Under the pieces are notes generated by a model. That model saw only the letters and a list, made by a program, of their open reading frames with translations, was not told the DNA's origin and did not search any database. A program made the position numbers and the translations under genes. DNA of 20,223 bases. Source: Botryllus schlosseri (lineage: Eukaryota; Chordata; Ascidiacea; Stolidobranchia; Styelidae). Numbering within the stretch: position 1 is the first letter of the stretch; every line of letters begins with the position of its first letter. The DNA is taken from contig ATSW01010063.1 in the NCBI GenBank assembly GCA_000444245.1, positions 1-20,223 of the forward strand, read 5' to 3'. Positions 1-8,752 of this stretch are shown piece by piece.

Positions 1-223
1 TCTGTCTTGTTATTATTATTAATATTTTAATGAATACTCATTTATACAGTATATCTATTGAAATTATGGCCTCGAAAGTCAGTGATGTTGTTGAGGAATG
101 GTACGATATTCCTCCGGAAATTGTCAATGAACTTCTCTTAAACGACTTTGATCGAAGCAAGGACACCATATCTGTTCCAAATATTATACAGAAACCTGTT
201 GATCTTGCACCGTTGCTGCACTC
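1..223 (+). repeat. Segment B, left copy, with open frame MASKVSDVV...
   Basis: This segment begins at the window edge with a TTA-rich run and carries an open frame (30-230) containing MASKVSDVVEEWYDIPPEIV. The same segment lies inverted at 2803-3029 with a closely similar frame. I do not recognise the protein. Differences between the two copies include N/H, L/F, R/E, S/Y, K/Q and H/R, so many changes alter the protein and selection on it is not evident. The frame stops soon after the junction with segment A at about 224. It could be a captured host exon or a non-conserved part of the neighbouring transposon. Confidence 0.7.
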
Positions 224-384
224 CATTTGACCATATATCTATGTGTTTTGCAGATCTGTATTGGGGATTAATTACAACAATTGACTATCGGAAATGCCTA
301 CAAACCGTTGTGCCGTCCCTGATGGTTGTAATACTAGTCGGAAGAATAGTAATTCAGCACTCTTTGTCATTTACAGGGTGGATC
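224..384 (+). repeat. Segment A, left copy
   Basis: This segment runs from CATTTGACC to GGATCT. It matches, inverted, 3029-3172, sharing a GTGTTTTGCAG splice-acceptor-like tract, GATTAATTACAAC, and GTTGTAATACTAGTCGG. Here it follows segment B. In the inverted copy, read on the minus strand, it precedes B. The left block is therefore rearranged relative to the right one. No open frame of note lies in it. Confidence 0.7.
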
Positions 385-391
385 TCGCGAA

Positions 392-945
392 GAACGAGAA
401 TGAGTTCAGAATGAGTTTGTGACATCGCTGTTGGATTGGGAAGTAAGTAGCCTACGTCTTGATGAATTTAGCAATTTAATTTAATTTTGTTGAATGTTTC
501 AAGGAGGATGTATCCAAGCATCACAGAGGAGAGAGAAAAAGGATAATAGCTCGTCCAACTCTTGAAGGACTCATTTTCACTACATTGAATCTGGTCAAAT
601 TAGCTGAAATATTTCTCGAAGTAATGCGCCCCGTTTATGGCTCAAGTCCTTTACTCAGGACATTCTGGAGGCTTGTTTTGGAAATCTGGTCTGTGTCAAT
701 TTTACATTATATGGCATAATTTGATTTCTAATGCATCCTCTAACTAACAGAGAATGCAAGCATATCGATCTCGGCATCCTGATGCTTCGCAGGCATACTA
801 TGGGCTGCAACACCAGACTCAGCGAAAGTCCATAAAAAGATCAAAGGGCCCAATGCCGGTTCCTCTTCCACGCATGGCACCAGTAACGTTTGGACTACCA
901 TCTATGAAGAACCCATCGCCAAGAAGAAAAAAGCGTAGTTCATAA
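392..945 (+). CDS. Candidate three-exon gene tail, unrecognised
   Basis: Splice-like signals suggest exons ending at 442 (donor GTAAGT at 443-448), 504-620 (acceptor TTTCAAG, donor GTAATG) and 751-945 (acceptor CTAACTAACAG), all joining in phase 0. Readable pieces include EFVTSLLDWE, then a stretch with RPTLEGLIFTTLNLVKLAEI, then a basic tail that starts MQAYRSRHPDASQAYYG and ends PSPRRKKRSS before a TAA. The terminal basic cluster could be a nuclear localisation signal. I cannot assign a family, and the exon model is inference: an alternative donor near 689 is possible. The start of the gene is not visible. It could be a host gene remnant or part of a DNA transposon. The 5' end given is approximate. 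Confidence 0.3.
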
Positions 946-1003
946 TCTTTCCAGCACAGGGTGAGATAGTTGTAGACTCATTAATACTAGCACAGAGCGA
1001 GAT

Positions 1004-1068
1004 ATGCATACACAATATTTACTCCCTTTCCACGCATGCATAAATAATATTTACTCCCTTTTCCACGC
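1004..1068. repeat. Two-copy tandem duplication, about 32 bp
   Basis: The units at 1004-1035 and 1036-1068 share ATGCATA, AATATTTACTCCC and TTCCACGC, with one extra base and a few substitutions in the second. Confidence 0.8.
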
Positions 1069-1195
1069 AGAGCATTGCATATGCATAAATGTGATCATTT
1101 TTAGACCAGGGATTGTCACAGTAGCCATGATAGATGATCATCTTGGATGAAGGTGCATTGCGCTGTCAATCTAAGGTACTTTCATTTTTCTCAAC

Positions 1196-1245
1196 ATATA
1201 TTAGTAAAACTGTAATCCCCATATATTAGTAAAACTGTAATCCCC
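1196..1245. repeat. Perfect 25-bp tandem duplication
   Basis: Two identical units (1196-1220 and 1221-1245) each start ATATATTAG and end TGTAATCCCC. Perfect identity suggests a recent slippage or duplication event. Confidence 0.95.
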
Positions 1246-1841
1246 ACGCCCTATGTTCCACCCAGTTCAACGTTGTCTTATGGCTTGCTCCGATCCTAAC
1301 CCTTGTCCAGTCCACTGATTTACAACCACACCATATGCTGACGTAGATATTTATTTTTCAGATGCAGTTGGAAACGGTCAATATTGACAAGCCGCGACAC
1401 CACGGACCATGCAACGATGGATGATGAATATCTTCAAACTGTCACTGACATGAAACCCATTTGCTAGATATGAAAGGGTCATGGCGACCCGGAGATCTTT
1501 CATTTTAACCGGGTTTACACTTTGGTCTCCATAGTGTCTTCATGCACCAAGCAGTCACTTCCAGTTGTGCCTCGGATAGTTTTGCATAACTGGCTAACAT
1601 CTAGCAAATGGTCGATGATGGTCAATACACAATACCACAAATAACTGTTGAAATGTGTTCATTTCTTGAAAGGATTGCATGAAGTGAGATAGCAGTTAAC
1701 AATGCCTTATGACTACATAGCCGGAATATAGTAATATTGTGCCCTCCATTTCATATGGTAGAGGGTTAGCTGATATACGCATCGTCATTGAACCGTCATA
1801 CTTGTAATAACGTTTCTTAATGACCTGCGATGTAAAATGTT

Positions 1842-1903
1842 AGCACGAGAGGGAGAGTCAGCGGTGCAGGCAAGCACGAGAGGGAGAGTCAGCGGTGCAG
1901 GCA
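1842..1903. repeat. Perfect 31-bp tandem duplication
   Basis: Two identical units (1842-1872 and 1873-1903) each start AGCACGAGAGGGAG and end GGTGCAGGCA. It is of the same style as the 25-bp duplication upstream. Confidence 0.95.
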
Positions 1904-2055
1904 GAATGTGTAACCTGAAAAATAATGCATAGCGTATTAGAAAGCATAAATGCCACTGGTGCTAATCTTAGGTCATATTCATAGAAACTAGATGGGAAGT
2001 AATTGAAAGGCGAGTTACATGCTAATAACTATGAAATTGCAAACAAAACAATTCA

Positions 2056-2736
2056 TCATTCTTTACTCAAGATTGGTTTTCCCTTCAAATCACCACGAGT
2101 ACCCTGGCTTCCTTTATTCGATTCTCTTCTTTTTCTAAGTTTACTAACTAGCTTTTTCGTGAAGGAGTGACCCAACACTCTGAGAAATAAGCCAATGATA
2201 TAATCTATAACTAGTTTGGAATGGACATCAGAACATGTCGCTCTGTTGATGCTGCTTCTGAAGTTGAAGACGTACGAACTTTCGATAACTCTGTCCTGCA
2301 AAATTGAAAAGTTCATTAACTTTGGGGATTTGCTGCATTCCCTTGTAAACTCCCTGTAGACTCTCCTAAGAAGAAAGAGCAGCTCTGAGCTTGGATAAAT
2401 AAGTGCCCCGGCCTTCCGCTCCATTAGGGGGATCAACTTGCCAAAGGGCTTACCAGTGTTATTTGTAATATATTCAAGCAAAGATTGGTCCAACTGGTCA
2501 TTGAATTTTCGAATCGCCTTTCTCAAAGTAAAACCAGCCATGTATTCCAAAATATCACTCTCCACTAATGACTCAGGCTGCGGTGCCTTTATTCCATTAT
2601 CAATAATTCTTTCCATGAGCTCAAGTAAAAATTTGGCAGAGAGAAGCCAGTCCTTTGATTTTGTGAATGATATTGGATCACCGCAAACCTTACTGTAACT
2701 CATCACAAGATCATCAGGATTTCCGTTGAAGTTCAT
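2056..2736 (-). pseudogene. P-element/THAP9-like transposase, C-terminal fragment
   Basis: This is an uninterrupted 226-residue frame. Features fit the C-terminal part of P-superfamily (THAP9-like) transposases: an early NGNPDDLVMSYSKV resembling the family's gap-NP-x-x-h-x-h-x-Y-x-K pattern, then SDILEYMAGFTLRKA (residues about 61-75) like the LEYIAGY segment, then AGALIYPSSELLFLL (about 110-124) like the GGLIxPS motif, then a basic C-terminal tail. The N-terminal THAP finger and the catalytic RNase H-like core are not present, and a stop lies in frame 12 bases upstream of the ATG, so this is a truncated remnant rather than an active enzyme. It lies directly beside the inverted B segment, in the same direction. 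The family call rests on remembered motif patterns, not an alignment. Other transposases with similar tails are possible. Confidence 0.55.
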
Positions 2737-2756
2737 ACTGATAATCTAACCCTTAG

Positions 2757-2972
2757 CTAGTTCAATACCTTTTTCAGAGAGTACTGGCGGGTCCTTGAAA
2801 TCCAATGAGCGCAGCAGCGGTGCAAGATCAACAGGTTGCTGTATGATATTTGGAACATACATGGTGTCCTTGCTTTCGTCAAAGTCGTTGAAGAGCAGTT
2901 CATGGACAATTTCCGGAGGAATATCATACCACTCCTCAACAACATCACTGACTTTCGAGGCCATAATTTCAA
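2757..2972 (-). CDS. Open frame in inverted segment B, unrecognised
   Basis: This is a 71-codon frame (a longer methionine-initiated version begins at 3087 in the same frame) reading MASKVSDVVEEWYDIPPEIV, then VPNIIQQPVDLAPLL and ending LSEKGIELAKG. It is the right-hand counterpart of the frame at 30-230 and continues about 16 codons past the point where the left copy diverges. It ends just upstream of the transposase-like fragment, in a different frame. No domain is recognised. It may be a transposon accessory exon, a captured host exon or a chance frame. Confidence 0.3.
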   Translation of the reverse strand: MKLWPRKSVMLLRSGMIFLRKLSMNCSSTTLTKARTPCMFQISYSNLLILHRCCAHWISRTRQYSLKKVLN

Positions 2973-3029
2973 TAGATATACTGTATAAATGAGTATACAT
3001 TAAAATATTAATAATAATAATAAGACAGA
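2803..3029 (-). repeat. Segment B, inverted right copy
   Basis: The reverse complement matches 1-223 closely, beginning TCTGTCTTATTATT and including the MASKVSDVVEEWY frame. Match is lost after GCTGCGCTC, where the left copy turns into segment A instead. Confidence 0.75.
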
Positions 3030-3172
3030 TCCCATGACAGTACTGAATTACTATTTTACCGACTAGTATTACAACCAGGGAAGGCACAACTGTTTGCAGG
3101 CATTTCCAATATTCGATAGTTGTAATTAATCACTAATACATATCTGCAAAACACCTACTATAAGGTCAAATG
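3030..3172 (-). repeat. Segment A, inverted right copy
   Basis: The reverse complement matches 224-384 and lies upstream of B on the minus strand. The junction reads GGGATCTGTCTT. The window also begins TCTGTCTT, so the left B copy may likewise be preceded by an A copy just outside the window. Confidence 0.7.
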
Positions 3173-4397
3173 CCCCAAAAGATCACTAACAGAAAACAGA
3201 CACTTTCTCAATGCTAAGGTTTTGTGACTGGCGCAAATTTGCTCAACTCGTGAGGTCACTGTTACCCGACCGGAAATGATTGACAGGCCACGCAGTTACC
3301 GTTCTATCCCATTCAGTTTTCCANGGTCAAACGAAATGCCGAGTTCATCAAGTGCCGAGTTCACCAAGTGCCGAGTTCAAGGTGCCGAGTTGAAGGTGCC
3401 GAGTTCACTGGCAACCCTGTTCATGACATCGCATTGTGTCTTATCGCATTGTACATTGTGTGTGTCTTGTTCAGATCAAAAATATAACCCAACCATGATA
3501 TGTTATGTTATGACTTCAACAGCTATTGAAACGGATTGTTTTCGGTCTCTGCGCTTTAAACTTAAAGTTTACATTAAATACGATCTATTCCTTGTATAGT
3601 TGGATAAACACGCGATTATTGTATCGATTCTGTAATCCGGCCCGCCAAGAACTTCATTTTCCCACATCCGGCCCGTCGAGCGGAGAAGTTGCCCGCCCCC
3701 GACTTATATGATAAATTGGACGAGGACGAGCGTGTGTTGAACGTATGCACTTTTGATTCCGAGGTGAAGAAGTCATTTTCGGGCCAGTGGCCGCAGTGGA
3801 ACTAATACACAAACTTGGCAATTTTTAGTTCACATTTACGACACAGAATCTTTTGAGCAGTGATTTGTTGGACACGCAACCTGGCCCCCTTGGGGCCCAT
3901 TCTATAACCCGAACATAAATTATTGAGAGTGGCCTTTAACAAAAGCTAGTGCCGCACTGACTCCAACAATATTATTTAGAATCTTGTCACAGCACTGCAT
4001 CTGCCCCAAAATCGAGAATGTTGTGAAAAATAGTTGCCCAACCGTGCAGTCACGAGTTGGGAATATGATGGTAGGTTATCTATCTATAATCCCGTTTAGT
4101 TTTCCGTTGCGGCATCTAAACAAACCGAAGGCACTAGTGCTGGTGGACAGTGGATTCGTTTTGATATGATCGTTGATGTTATTAGTGTTGATCGTAGCAG
4201 ATCCTACAAAATTGTGGATAGGATATGGTGCATAGCCGCATAGGCGAAACGAGGATGAAAGTAGGCTGGAAGAAATATTTGACAATACTGGAATGCATCG
4301 TTACCGATCCTGGCGATCCATTGTGACATAGTTAATATTGTGGTTGTGGTATCAAAGAAAACGTCCACGACGGACTTGGACACAAATGCATCTACTG
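3173..4397. other. Non-coding stretch, minisatellite and degraded hAT end
   Basis: No supportable gene is seen. It contains the minisatellite at 3337-3407 and, at 3687-3701, AGTTGCCCGCCCCCG, the reverse complement of a sequence close to the common hAT terminus CAGGGGTGGGCAACT. The opposite terminus was not found. A short open stretch after it (about 3702-3803, with LDEDERVLNVCTFDSEVKK) is not recognised. Confidence 0.35.
3337..3407. repeat. Five-unit minisatellite, TGCCGAGTTCA core
   Basis: TGCCGAGTT(C/G)A starts at 3337, 3353, 3369, 3383 and 3397, with spacings of 16, 16, 14 and 14 bases. The change of unit length part-way suggests two expansion steps. An open frame running through it is a by-product. 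Confidence 0.9.
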
Positions 4398-4794
4398 CCC
4401 GGATTGGAATCCCGGTACGTTAGCGTAATATCTTTGGTGTGCCAAAGACGGTTCTCAGCGTCACACCTGTGTGTAATCAGCAGAATCTTTGGTGTGCACG
4501 AGACACCGATTTCATATTGGTTTACTGCTATGTGTTCATAGTTAACATTGCTGATGTGGTCTGTGTCCCGTTGACATTATAGGACATAATGAGCATGCGA
4601 CACAACAGCATGGTACAGGCACACAGCCTACTTGAGAGTTGAATTTTGGGACCTTTAAGGTTCATCCAATATGGAATCGGTGTCTCGTGCACACCAAATA
4701 TTGTACTGACTACACACCGGTGTGACGCAGAGAACCGTCTTGGCACACCAAAGATATTACGCTAAGCGTACCGGGATTCCAACCCCAACCCGGA
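4398..4794. repeat. Hairpin repeat with about 125-bp inverted arms
   Basis: The left arm (4398-4520) and right arm (4666-4794) are imperfect reverse complements around a 145-bp centre. Shared landmarks are GGAATCCCGGTACG, GCGTAATATCTTTGGTGTGCC, ACGGTTCTC and GGTGTGCACGAGACACCGATT. The outer end of the right arm, read inward, contains GGTTGGAATCC, one base from a tRNA B-box consensus (GGTTCGAATCC). It may be two inverted copies of a short, possibly tRNA-derived repeat, or a foldback MITE. No target duplication was identified. Confidence 0.8.
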
Positions 4795-5399
4795 GGTTCA
4801 TTTTGGGTATGAGGTTGTTTCTGAGATCTTGAAGTCAGCAAGTCACATGATCAACTATTGTTTTGCATTGTGTCACATGATCATATGTCAGGCAACCCAT
4901 TATAATAGATATGAACGGGTCAATTTGCGCTATAACAATTAAAGTGTACACTCTACAGCACAGAAATGTTGTTTGCGTGTTAATGTTCGACGTTTTTAGT
5001 GTTGGTTATGAGTTGGCGACAAAACACTGAACCCTTTCCATAACGGTTTACCATCAGAGTGCAGTTGGGATTCTTATTATGTTCATAGGATCTTGCCACT
5101 ACTCCACAGGGATACTGTAATCAATAAACATTAAGTCCAGTTTAAATTTTAGTGATTTGATATACCTTTACTTGCTTCTAAACCAAATGGCTCCGTGAAT
5201 CAAAGGTGTAACTTTACTCGTGCAGGCCACATTGAATTTTTTCAAGTTTCGCAGGTTATATATACCATTACACGAATGTTATTATGAATATATCTGTTAC
5301 GATAAACATTGCTTTCTTAGTAGAGGAGGACGTAGAATATTTTTGCCCCCTGATGTTTTTGTGGCAAATAGCCTACACCGACTCATGATGTAAATCCAC
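4795..5399. other. No gene seen
   Basis: This is AT-rich sequence without a convincing frame. CACATGATCA occurs twice close together (about 4844 and 4872). Nothing else is supportable. Confidence 0.4.
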
Positions 5400-5625
5400 A
5401 CGATCTATGCATTTGCATACCATGAGTGCATGATGTGCATATGCCACTGGACAAGGAAGGTGAAGATATGGCCTTGTAAGTCTTGCACCACCCTAAAGCA
5501 GTGAGCACCAAGCAGGAACGTCATGGTCTCATGGATCCCAGTGTTACTAATCAGGTCTCTTNGNCNGACCCGGCCGGGGATCGAACCCACGACTTAGCCG
5601 GACGCTTCAGCGTTATGCTATTTTG
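5400..5625 (-). mobile_element. tRNA-derived SINE copy
   Basis: On the minus strand, GGTTCGATCCC at 5587-5577 is a perfect RNA polymerase III B-box, preceded by AGCGTCCGGCTAAGTCGTGG and followed by a CGGCCGGGTC stem, as in the anticodon and T arms of tRNA-derived SINEs. The expected A-box upstream is degraded or missing (ATAGCATAACGCTG). A unique body follows, running toward 5400 with TGGTGCTCACTGC and CATGCACTCATGG. Ends are approximate, and no target duplication or tail was fixed. Three N bases (5562, 5564, 5566) lie just after the B-box stem. Confidence 0.65.
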
Positions 5626-5758
5626 CATTATTATGCTATCTCGTGTATAATAGTTGTTAATAAATTACTGTAAGGCTCTTATGAAATGTTCTTTTTCTAG
5701 AATCCAGTCGTGGGCTGCATTTAACACACCTCTACCACAAACAAAAGGTCGTCTAGAC

Positions 5759-6434
5759 GAGTGGTCCCCAACCTCTGATGCCAGTCTGTGGCCAATTTCC
5801 TCAATTTAAAAATGCTAAAATTCGGATGCTTTTCCATTAATTCAAGAAATGAATCACCAGGTTTTGAATTGATTTACAAATTTGACACGTATTTTACTGC
5901 GTGGCGTAGTAGAATAAAATTCATAGTCTGCTTCGTACCTATTATATGTTACAATGCTGCAAGAGTTGTGCGAAGCAGTTTAAAAGTAGCCTACTACTCA
6001 TTTCAAACCAGTTGTGAAATCTAAGAAAACTTTTCAAACAAAATTTTGTGACTATAGGTTGTATAATAAGGTAGTAAATATGGTGTGGATAAGAAAGTAG
6101 ACTAGACTGCAAAATTCATTACATTTTGACATTAAAATTAACAACATCTGAATGATAAGGCTGTGCTGGTACACAACAAATTGCATTTATTTCAAAAGCA
6201 ACTGAAGAATCAACACTTTCCTTACAGAAACTCTCACATAGAACCGCATGTAACACATGTAATATAAAGAAGGTAGCATTAAATGAAGTTTCCAATGTTT
6301 ACTTTCAAGTTACATATATAGCCATAGCCTTTGTCGTCAAGTTACATATATAGCCATAGCCTTTGTCGTAATTAAACTTGGAATTAACTCTGATTTTTGT
6401 AGGACCGCGGGGTCAAAAGGGTTGAGAACCACTG
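5759..6434. mobile_element. hAT-like non-autonomous element, 676 bp
   Basis: The left end reads GAGTGGTCCCCAACC, and the right end, reverse-complemented, reads CAGTGGTTCTCAACCC, a typical hAT terminus. The 8 bases outside are GTCTAGAC (5751-5758) and ATATAGAC (6435-6442), agreeing at 6 of 8, as expected for an old 8-bp target duplication. The interior holds no transposase and contains a perfect 32-bp tandem duplication. Confidence 0.7.
6306..6369. repeat. Perfect 32-bp tandem duplication
   Basis: Identical units at 6306-6337 and 6338-6369 each start CAAGTTACATATATAGCC and end CTTTGTCGT. The duplication lies inside the hAT-like element near its right end and is younger than it. Confidence 0.95.
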
Positions 6435-6442
6435 ATATAGAC

Positions 6443-7065
6443 ATTTAGTACTAGGGTGTAGTATCCATCAACAGAATTTACCAGGTTTAAGGCAGGTGAT
6501 GCATGGATTGGATAGGATAGACTGATAGATTGAGTACAAAATTTTGAGTTCGAAAGAATAGTATAGCCTACTTTGATTAATAATATAATTATAGAAATAC
6601 CCACCGTGTCCGTAAATACTATTTTTTCATATACAAAATTTTCCACTCCAATATCTTTGCTCCTGGTTGTAATCAAGCCAAATTTGATATATCTTATTTC
6701 TGTAGACAATATCACAATTTCATGAGGTACGGTAGCCGGTAAAATCTGATTTTTAATAAATTCAAGAGCTCGAATTGCTTTCCTTCTACGTGTCGGAATT
6801 GAGCCGAATTTGATAGGCCTATACCGTACAGTGTTTTTTTCAACGAACTTATCAATTATGTCAATTACCCGGGTATAGTTATTTTTGAAAAATTCGAATG
6901 CCCATTCCTAGTAATCTGAGTTTTCTCAAATGATGAGAGCTGACGAGGTAATTCTACTCTATCGCAATCCAGTGCCTTCCTAAACAGCAATACTATGCTA
7001 TTTCGTGTATTTTCCAGATATAGTCTTCAGCCACAAATGTGCAATCTCATTAACTATACATATAC
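6443..7065. promoter_or_regulatory. Presumed STAMBP upstream/5' leader region
   Basis: This is AT-rich sequence between the hAT-like element and the STAMBP start. No TATA box or initiator is convincing. Acceptor-like tracts GTGTATTTTCCAG (ending 7018) and TAGTCTTCAG (ending 7030) could receive a 5'UTR exon or a spliced leader. This is inference only. Confidence 0.25.
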
Positions 7066-7090
7066 TAGTGTTTAGTATCCCGCACAATAA

Positions 7091-7129
7091 ATGACATGGA
7101 TTCGTCTCTGCCGTCAAAAGAGAGATTAA
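7091..7129 (+). promoter_or_regulatory. Out-of-frame upstream ATG overlapping STAMBP start
   Basis: An ATG at 7091, five bases before the main start, opens a 12-codon frame that ends with TAA at 7127-7129 inside the gene. Its context is weak (T at -3), whereas the main ATG has G at -3 and G at +4. If the leader includes it, it could mildly reduce initiation at the main start. Confidence 0.4.
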
Positions 7130-8394
7130 GCAAGTTATTTGACCAGGGTGTCGCTACAGTCCACGGCAATGTCCCAATTGCGCGTTATTACCGTTCTGGT
7201 GAAGAAATGATCCGAATGGCGGATGTGTATTATGAGGAGAAACAGTACGAAATGGCTTATGTCCTGCTTGCCAAGTTCATCACTCTCTTTTTGGAAAAAT
7301 TAAAAATTCATCCACAATATAAAAATGCATCCTCACAAGCCAAGGCGGCCAACAAAAAGAGTGTAAAATACGCTTTGAGCAAAGCGGAAAGCATAAAATT
7401 CATTCTCGAAGAAAAATATGAGATAGAACATACGAAATGGAAGGACGAACAAGAGAAAATCCGGGCTTTGAAAGAAGAGAGACTCGAACAGGAGCGACTC
7501 AAATCAAAGCATGAAAAAGAAATGGCCGAAAAAGCACTTTTGGATCAAGAGAAAGTGCAAATGGAATATTTCGTAGAGCAGCAACGTCGTAAACAGCTCG
7601 AAAGTGAACGTCAAGAAATTGAATCGAAATTCAGCAAAAATGTGACTGTCAGTGACGATAATTTCCCGCTAATTCCAGTAGATTTCGCACCACCACCAAA
7701 CATAGACACTTTGCCTGGTATTGAACAAGGCAGTCCGCAAACAAGTCGTAAACCGACGACTACAGTCCCACCAATTGACAGAAGCTGTAAGCCCATACCT
7801 AAACCTGAAATATCTGGGAATAAGGCTGCTCCGGTATCAGCACCAGTCCGTGCCAATAAATACGGGTTAAAAACTGTAATATCGCCTCACGATTTACCGG
7901 CGAAATTCATGCAAAGCGTAAAACATAATACAGATAAAAACGTGGAAACCTGTGGCATTTTATTCGGAAATTTGTCTCAAAATCAATTTATAATCACCCA
8001 CGTACTGTTACCGCACCAAAGCGGCACTTCTGAAAGCTGTAACACGACCCGTGAGGAAGATATTTGGGAATTCCAAGAACTATGCAACGGAATCTGCTTG
8101 GGATGGATTCACACTCACCCATCACAAACTGCTTTTTTATCAAGTGTCGATTTACACACGCACTATCCGTACCAATGCTTGATGTCCGAATCCGTGGCGA
8201 TCGTGTGTTCCGGGAAGTTTAAAGAAACCGGATATTTTATGATTTCGCCCGGGAGAGGGATGAGTGAGATTGGGGGGTGTTCAAAACCGGGGCATCACCC
8301 TCACTCTACCGTGCCTCCGCTTTTTGAATCTTGTGATCATGTTAATGTTTCTTCTTCGCACACTGTTCAACTCGTGGATTGGAGAAACAAATAG
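7096..8394 (+). CDS. STAMBP: STAMBP/AMSH K63-specific deubiquitinase, intronless
   Basis: A JAMM metalloprotease that removes Lys63-linked ubiquitin from cargo at ESCRT-bearing endosomes. The 432 residues compare with about 424 in human STAMBP. An N-terminal USP8-dimer/MIT-like helical domain spans about residues 5-110 and a charged coiled coil about 105-180. PPIDRSCKP (225-233) fits the STAM SH3-binding consensus PX(V/I)(D/N)RXXKP exactly. The MPN+ domain spans about 257-430 with Glu284, GWIHTH (His339, His341), Ser349 and Asp352 forming the catalytic zinc site, plus DLHTH. Cys395, His401 and His403 match the second structural zinc site characteristic of the AMSH family. The frame has no break and no intron, unlike the multi-exon vertebrate gene. 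The ATG is the first after an in-frame TAG at 7066-7068 and has good context. An intact retrocopy cannot be excluded. Confidence 0.95.
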   Translation: MDSSLPSKERLSKLFDQGVATVHGNVPIARYYRSGEEMIRMADVYYEEKQYEMAYVLLAKFITLFLEKLKIHPQYKNASSQAKAANKKSVKYALSKAESIKFILEEKYEIEHTKWKDEQEKIRALKEERLEQERLKSKHEKEMAEKALLDQEKVQMEYFVEQQRRKQLESERQEIESKFSKNVTVSDDNFPLIPVDFAPPPNIDTLPGIEQGSPQTSRKPTTTVPPIDRSCKPIPKPEISGNKAAPVSAPVRANKYGLKTVISPHDLPAKFMQSVKHNTDKNVETCGILFGNLSQNQFIITHVLLPHQSGTSESCNTTREEDIWEFQELCNGICLGWIHTHPSQTAFLSSVDLHTHYPYQCLMSESVAIVCSGKFKETGYFMISPGRGMSEIGGCSKPGHHPHSTVPPLFESCDHVNVSSSHTVQLVDWRNK

Positions 8395-8406
8395 ATGTGT
8401 CATGAT

Positions 8407-8744
8407 CAAGGCTGGGCTAAACCGAATACATGTATTCGACCATACACGTGTTCAAATATGTTCCTTTTATGCGACCACAAAGAATATGCCAGTTCTACAT
8501 CACATTCAGGATAATTTGTAATTTTACGGCTTTACTGATTTCGTTACTCTTTGCGACAATGCTGTTGGGCGATCACGACTTCACAGATATGTCATTTCCA
8601 TAACATGCTCTGTCATCTGTACTACATGTTTGGTATGCTGCGACACGACCCATCTAGGTTTCCTCAGCGGAAAATAGCATCCACACTATCATTCTCGTTG
8701 ATAAATTATCTGCGAGCTCAAGTACTCGCATGTGCCCCGCCCTC
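8407..8744 (+). mobile_element. hAT-like MITE, copy 1, in STAMBP 3' region
   Basis: It begins CAAGGCTGGGCTAAACC, 12 bases after the STAMBP stop, and ends GTGCCCCGCCCTC. It matches, in opposite orientation, the 500-bp element at 10697-11196: shared blocks include GTTCAAATATGT, CTTTTATGC, ATGCCAGTTCTACATCA, TTCACAGATATGTCATTTCC and TGCTGCGA. Flanks GTCATGAT (8399-8406) and ATCGTGAT (8745-8752) agree at 6 of 8, consistent with an old 8-bp target duplication. It is shorter than the other copy and has no transposase. It probably lies within the STAMBP 3' untranslated region. Confidence 0.65.
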
Positions 8745-8752
8745 ATCGTGAT

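Larger units (their letters stand above)
946..2055. other. Non-coding stretch with short tandem duplications
   Basis: I see no gene here. The stretch contains three short tandem duplications (listed separately) and a 12-bp perfect inverted repeat, CATTTGCTAGAT at 1458-1469 and its complement at 1599-1610. No terminator or polyadenylation hexamer is convincing right after the TAA at 943-945. Confidence 0.5.

Noticed and set aside
3276-3599. 107-codon plus-strand frame
   Set aside because: It runs through the minisatellite and an N base, is low in complexity and has no recognisable domain.
5577-5587. tRNA gene at the B-box
   Set aside because: There is no proper A-box, acceptor stem or anticodon arm, so it is a SINE copy.
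7308-7856. Minus-strand frames within STAMBP
   Set aside because: They are antisense shadows of a confident coding region.
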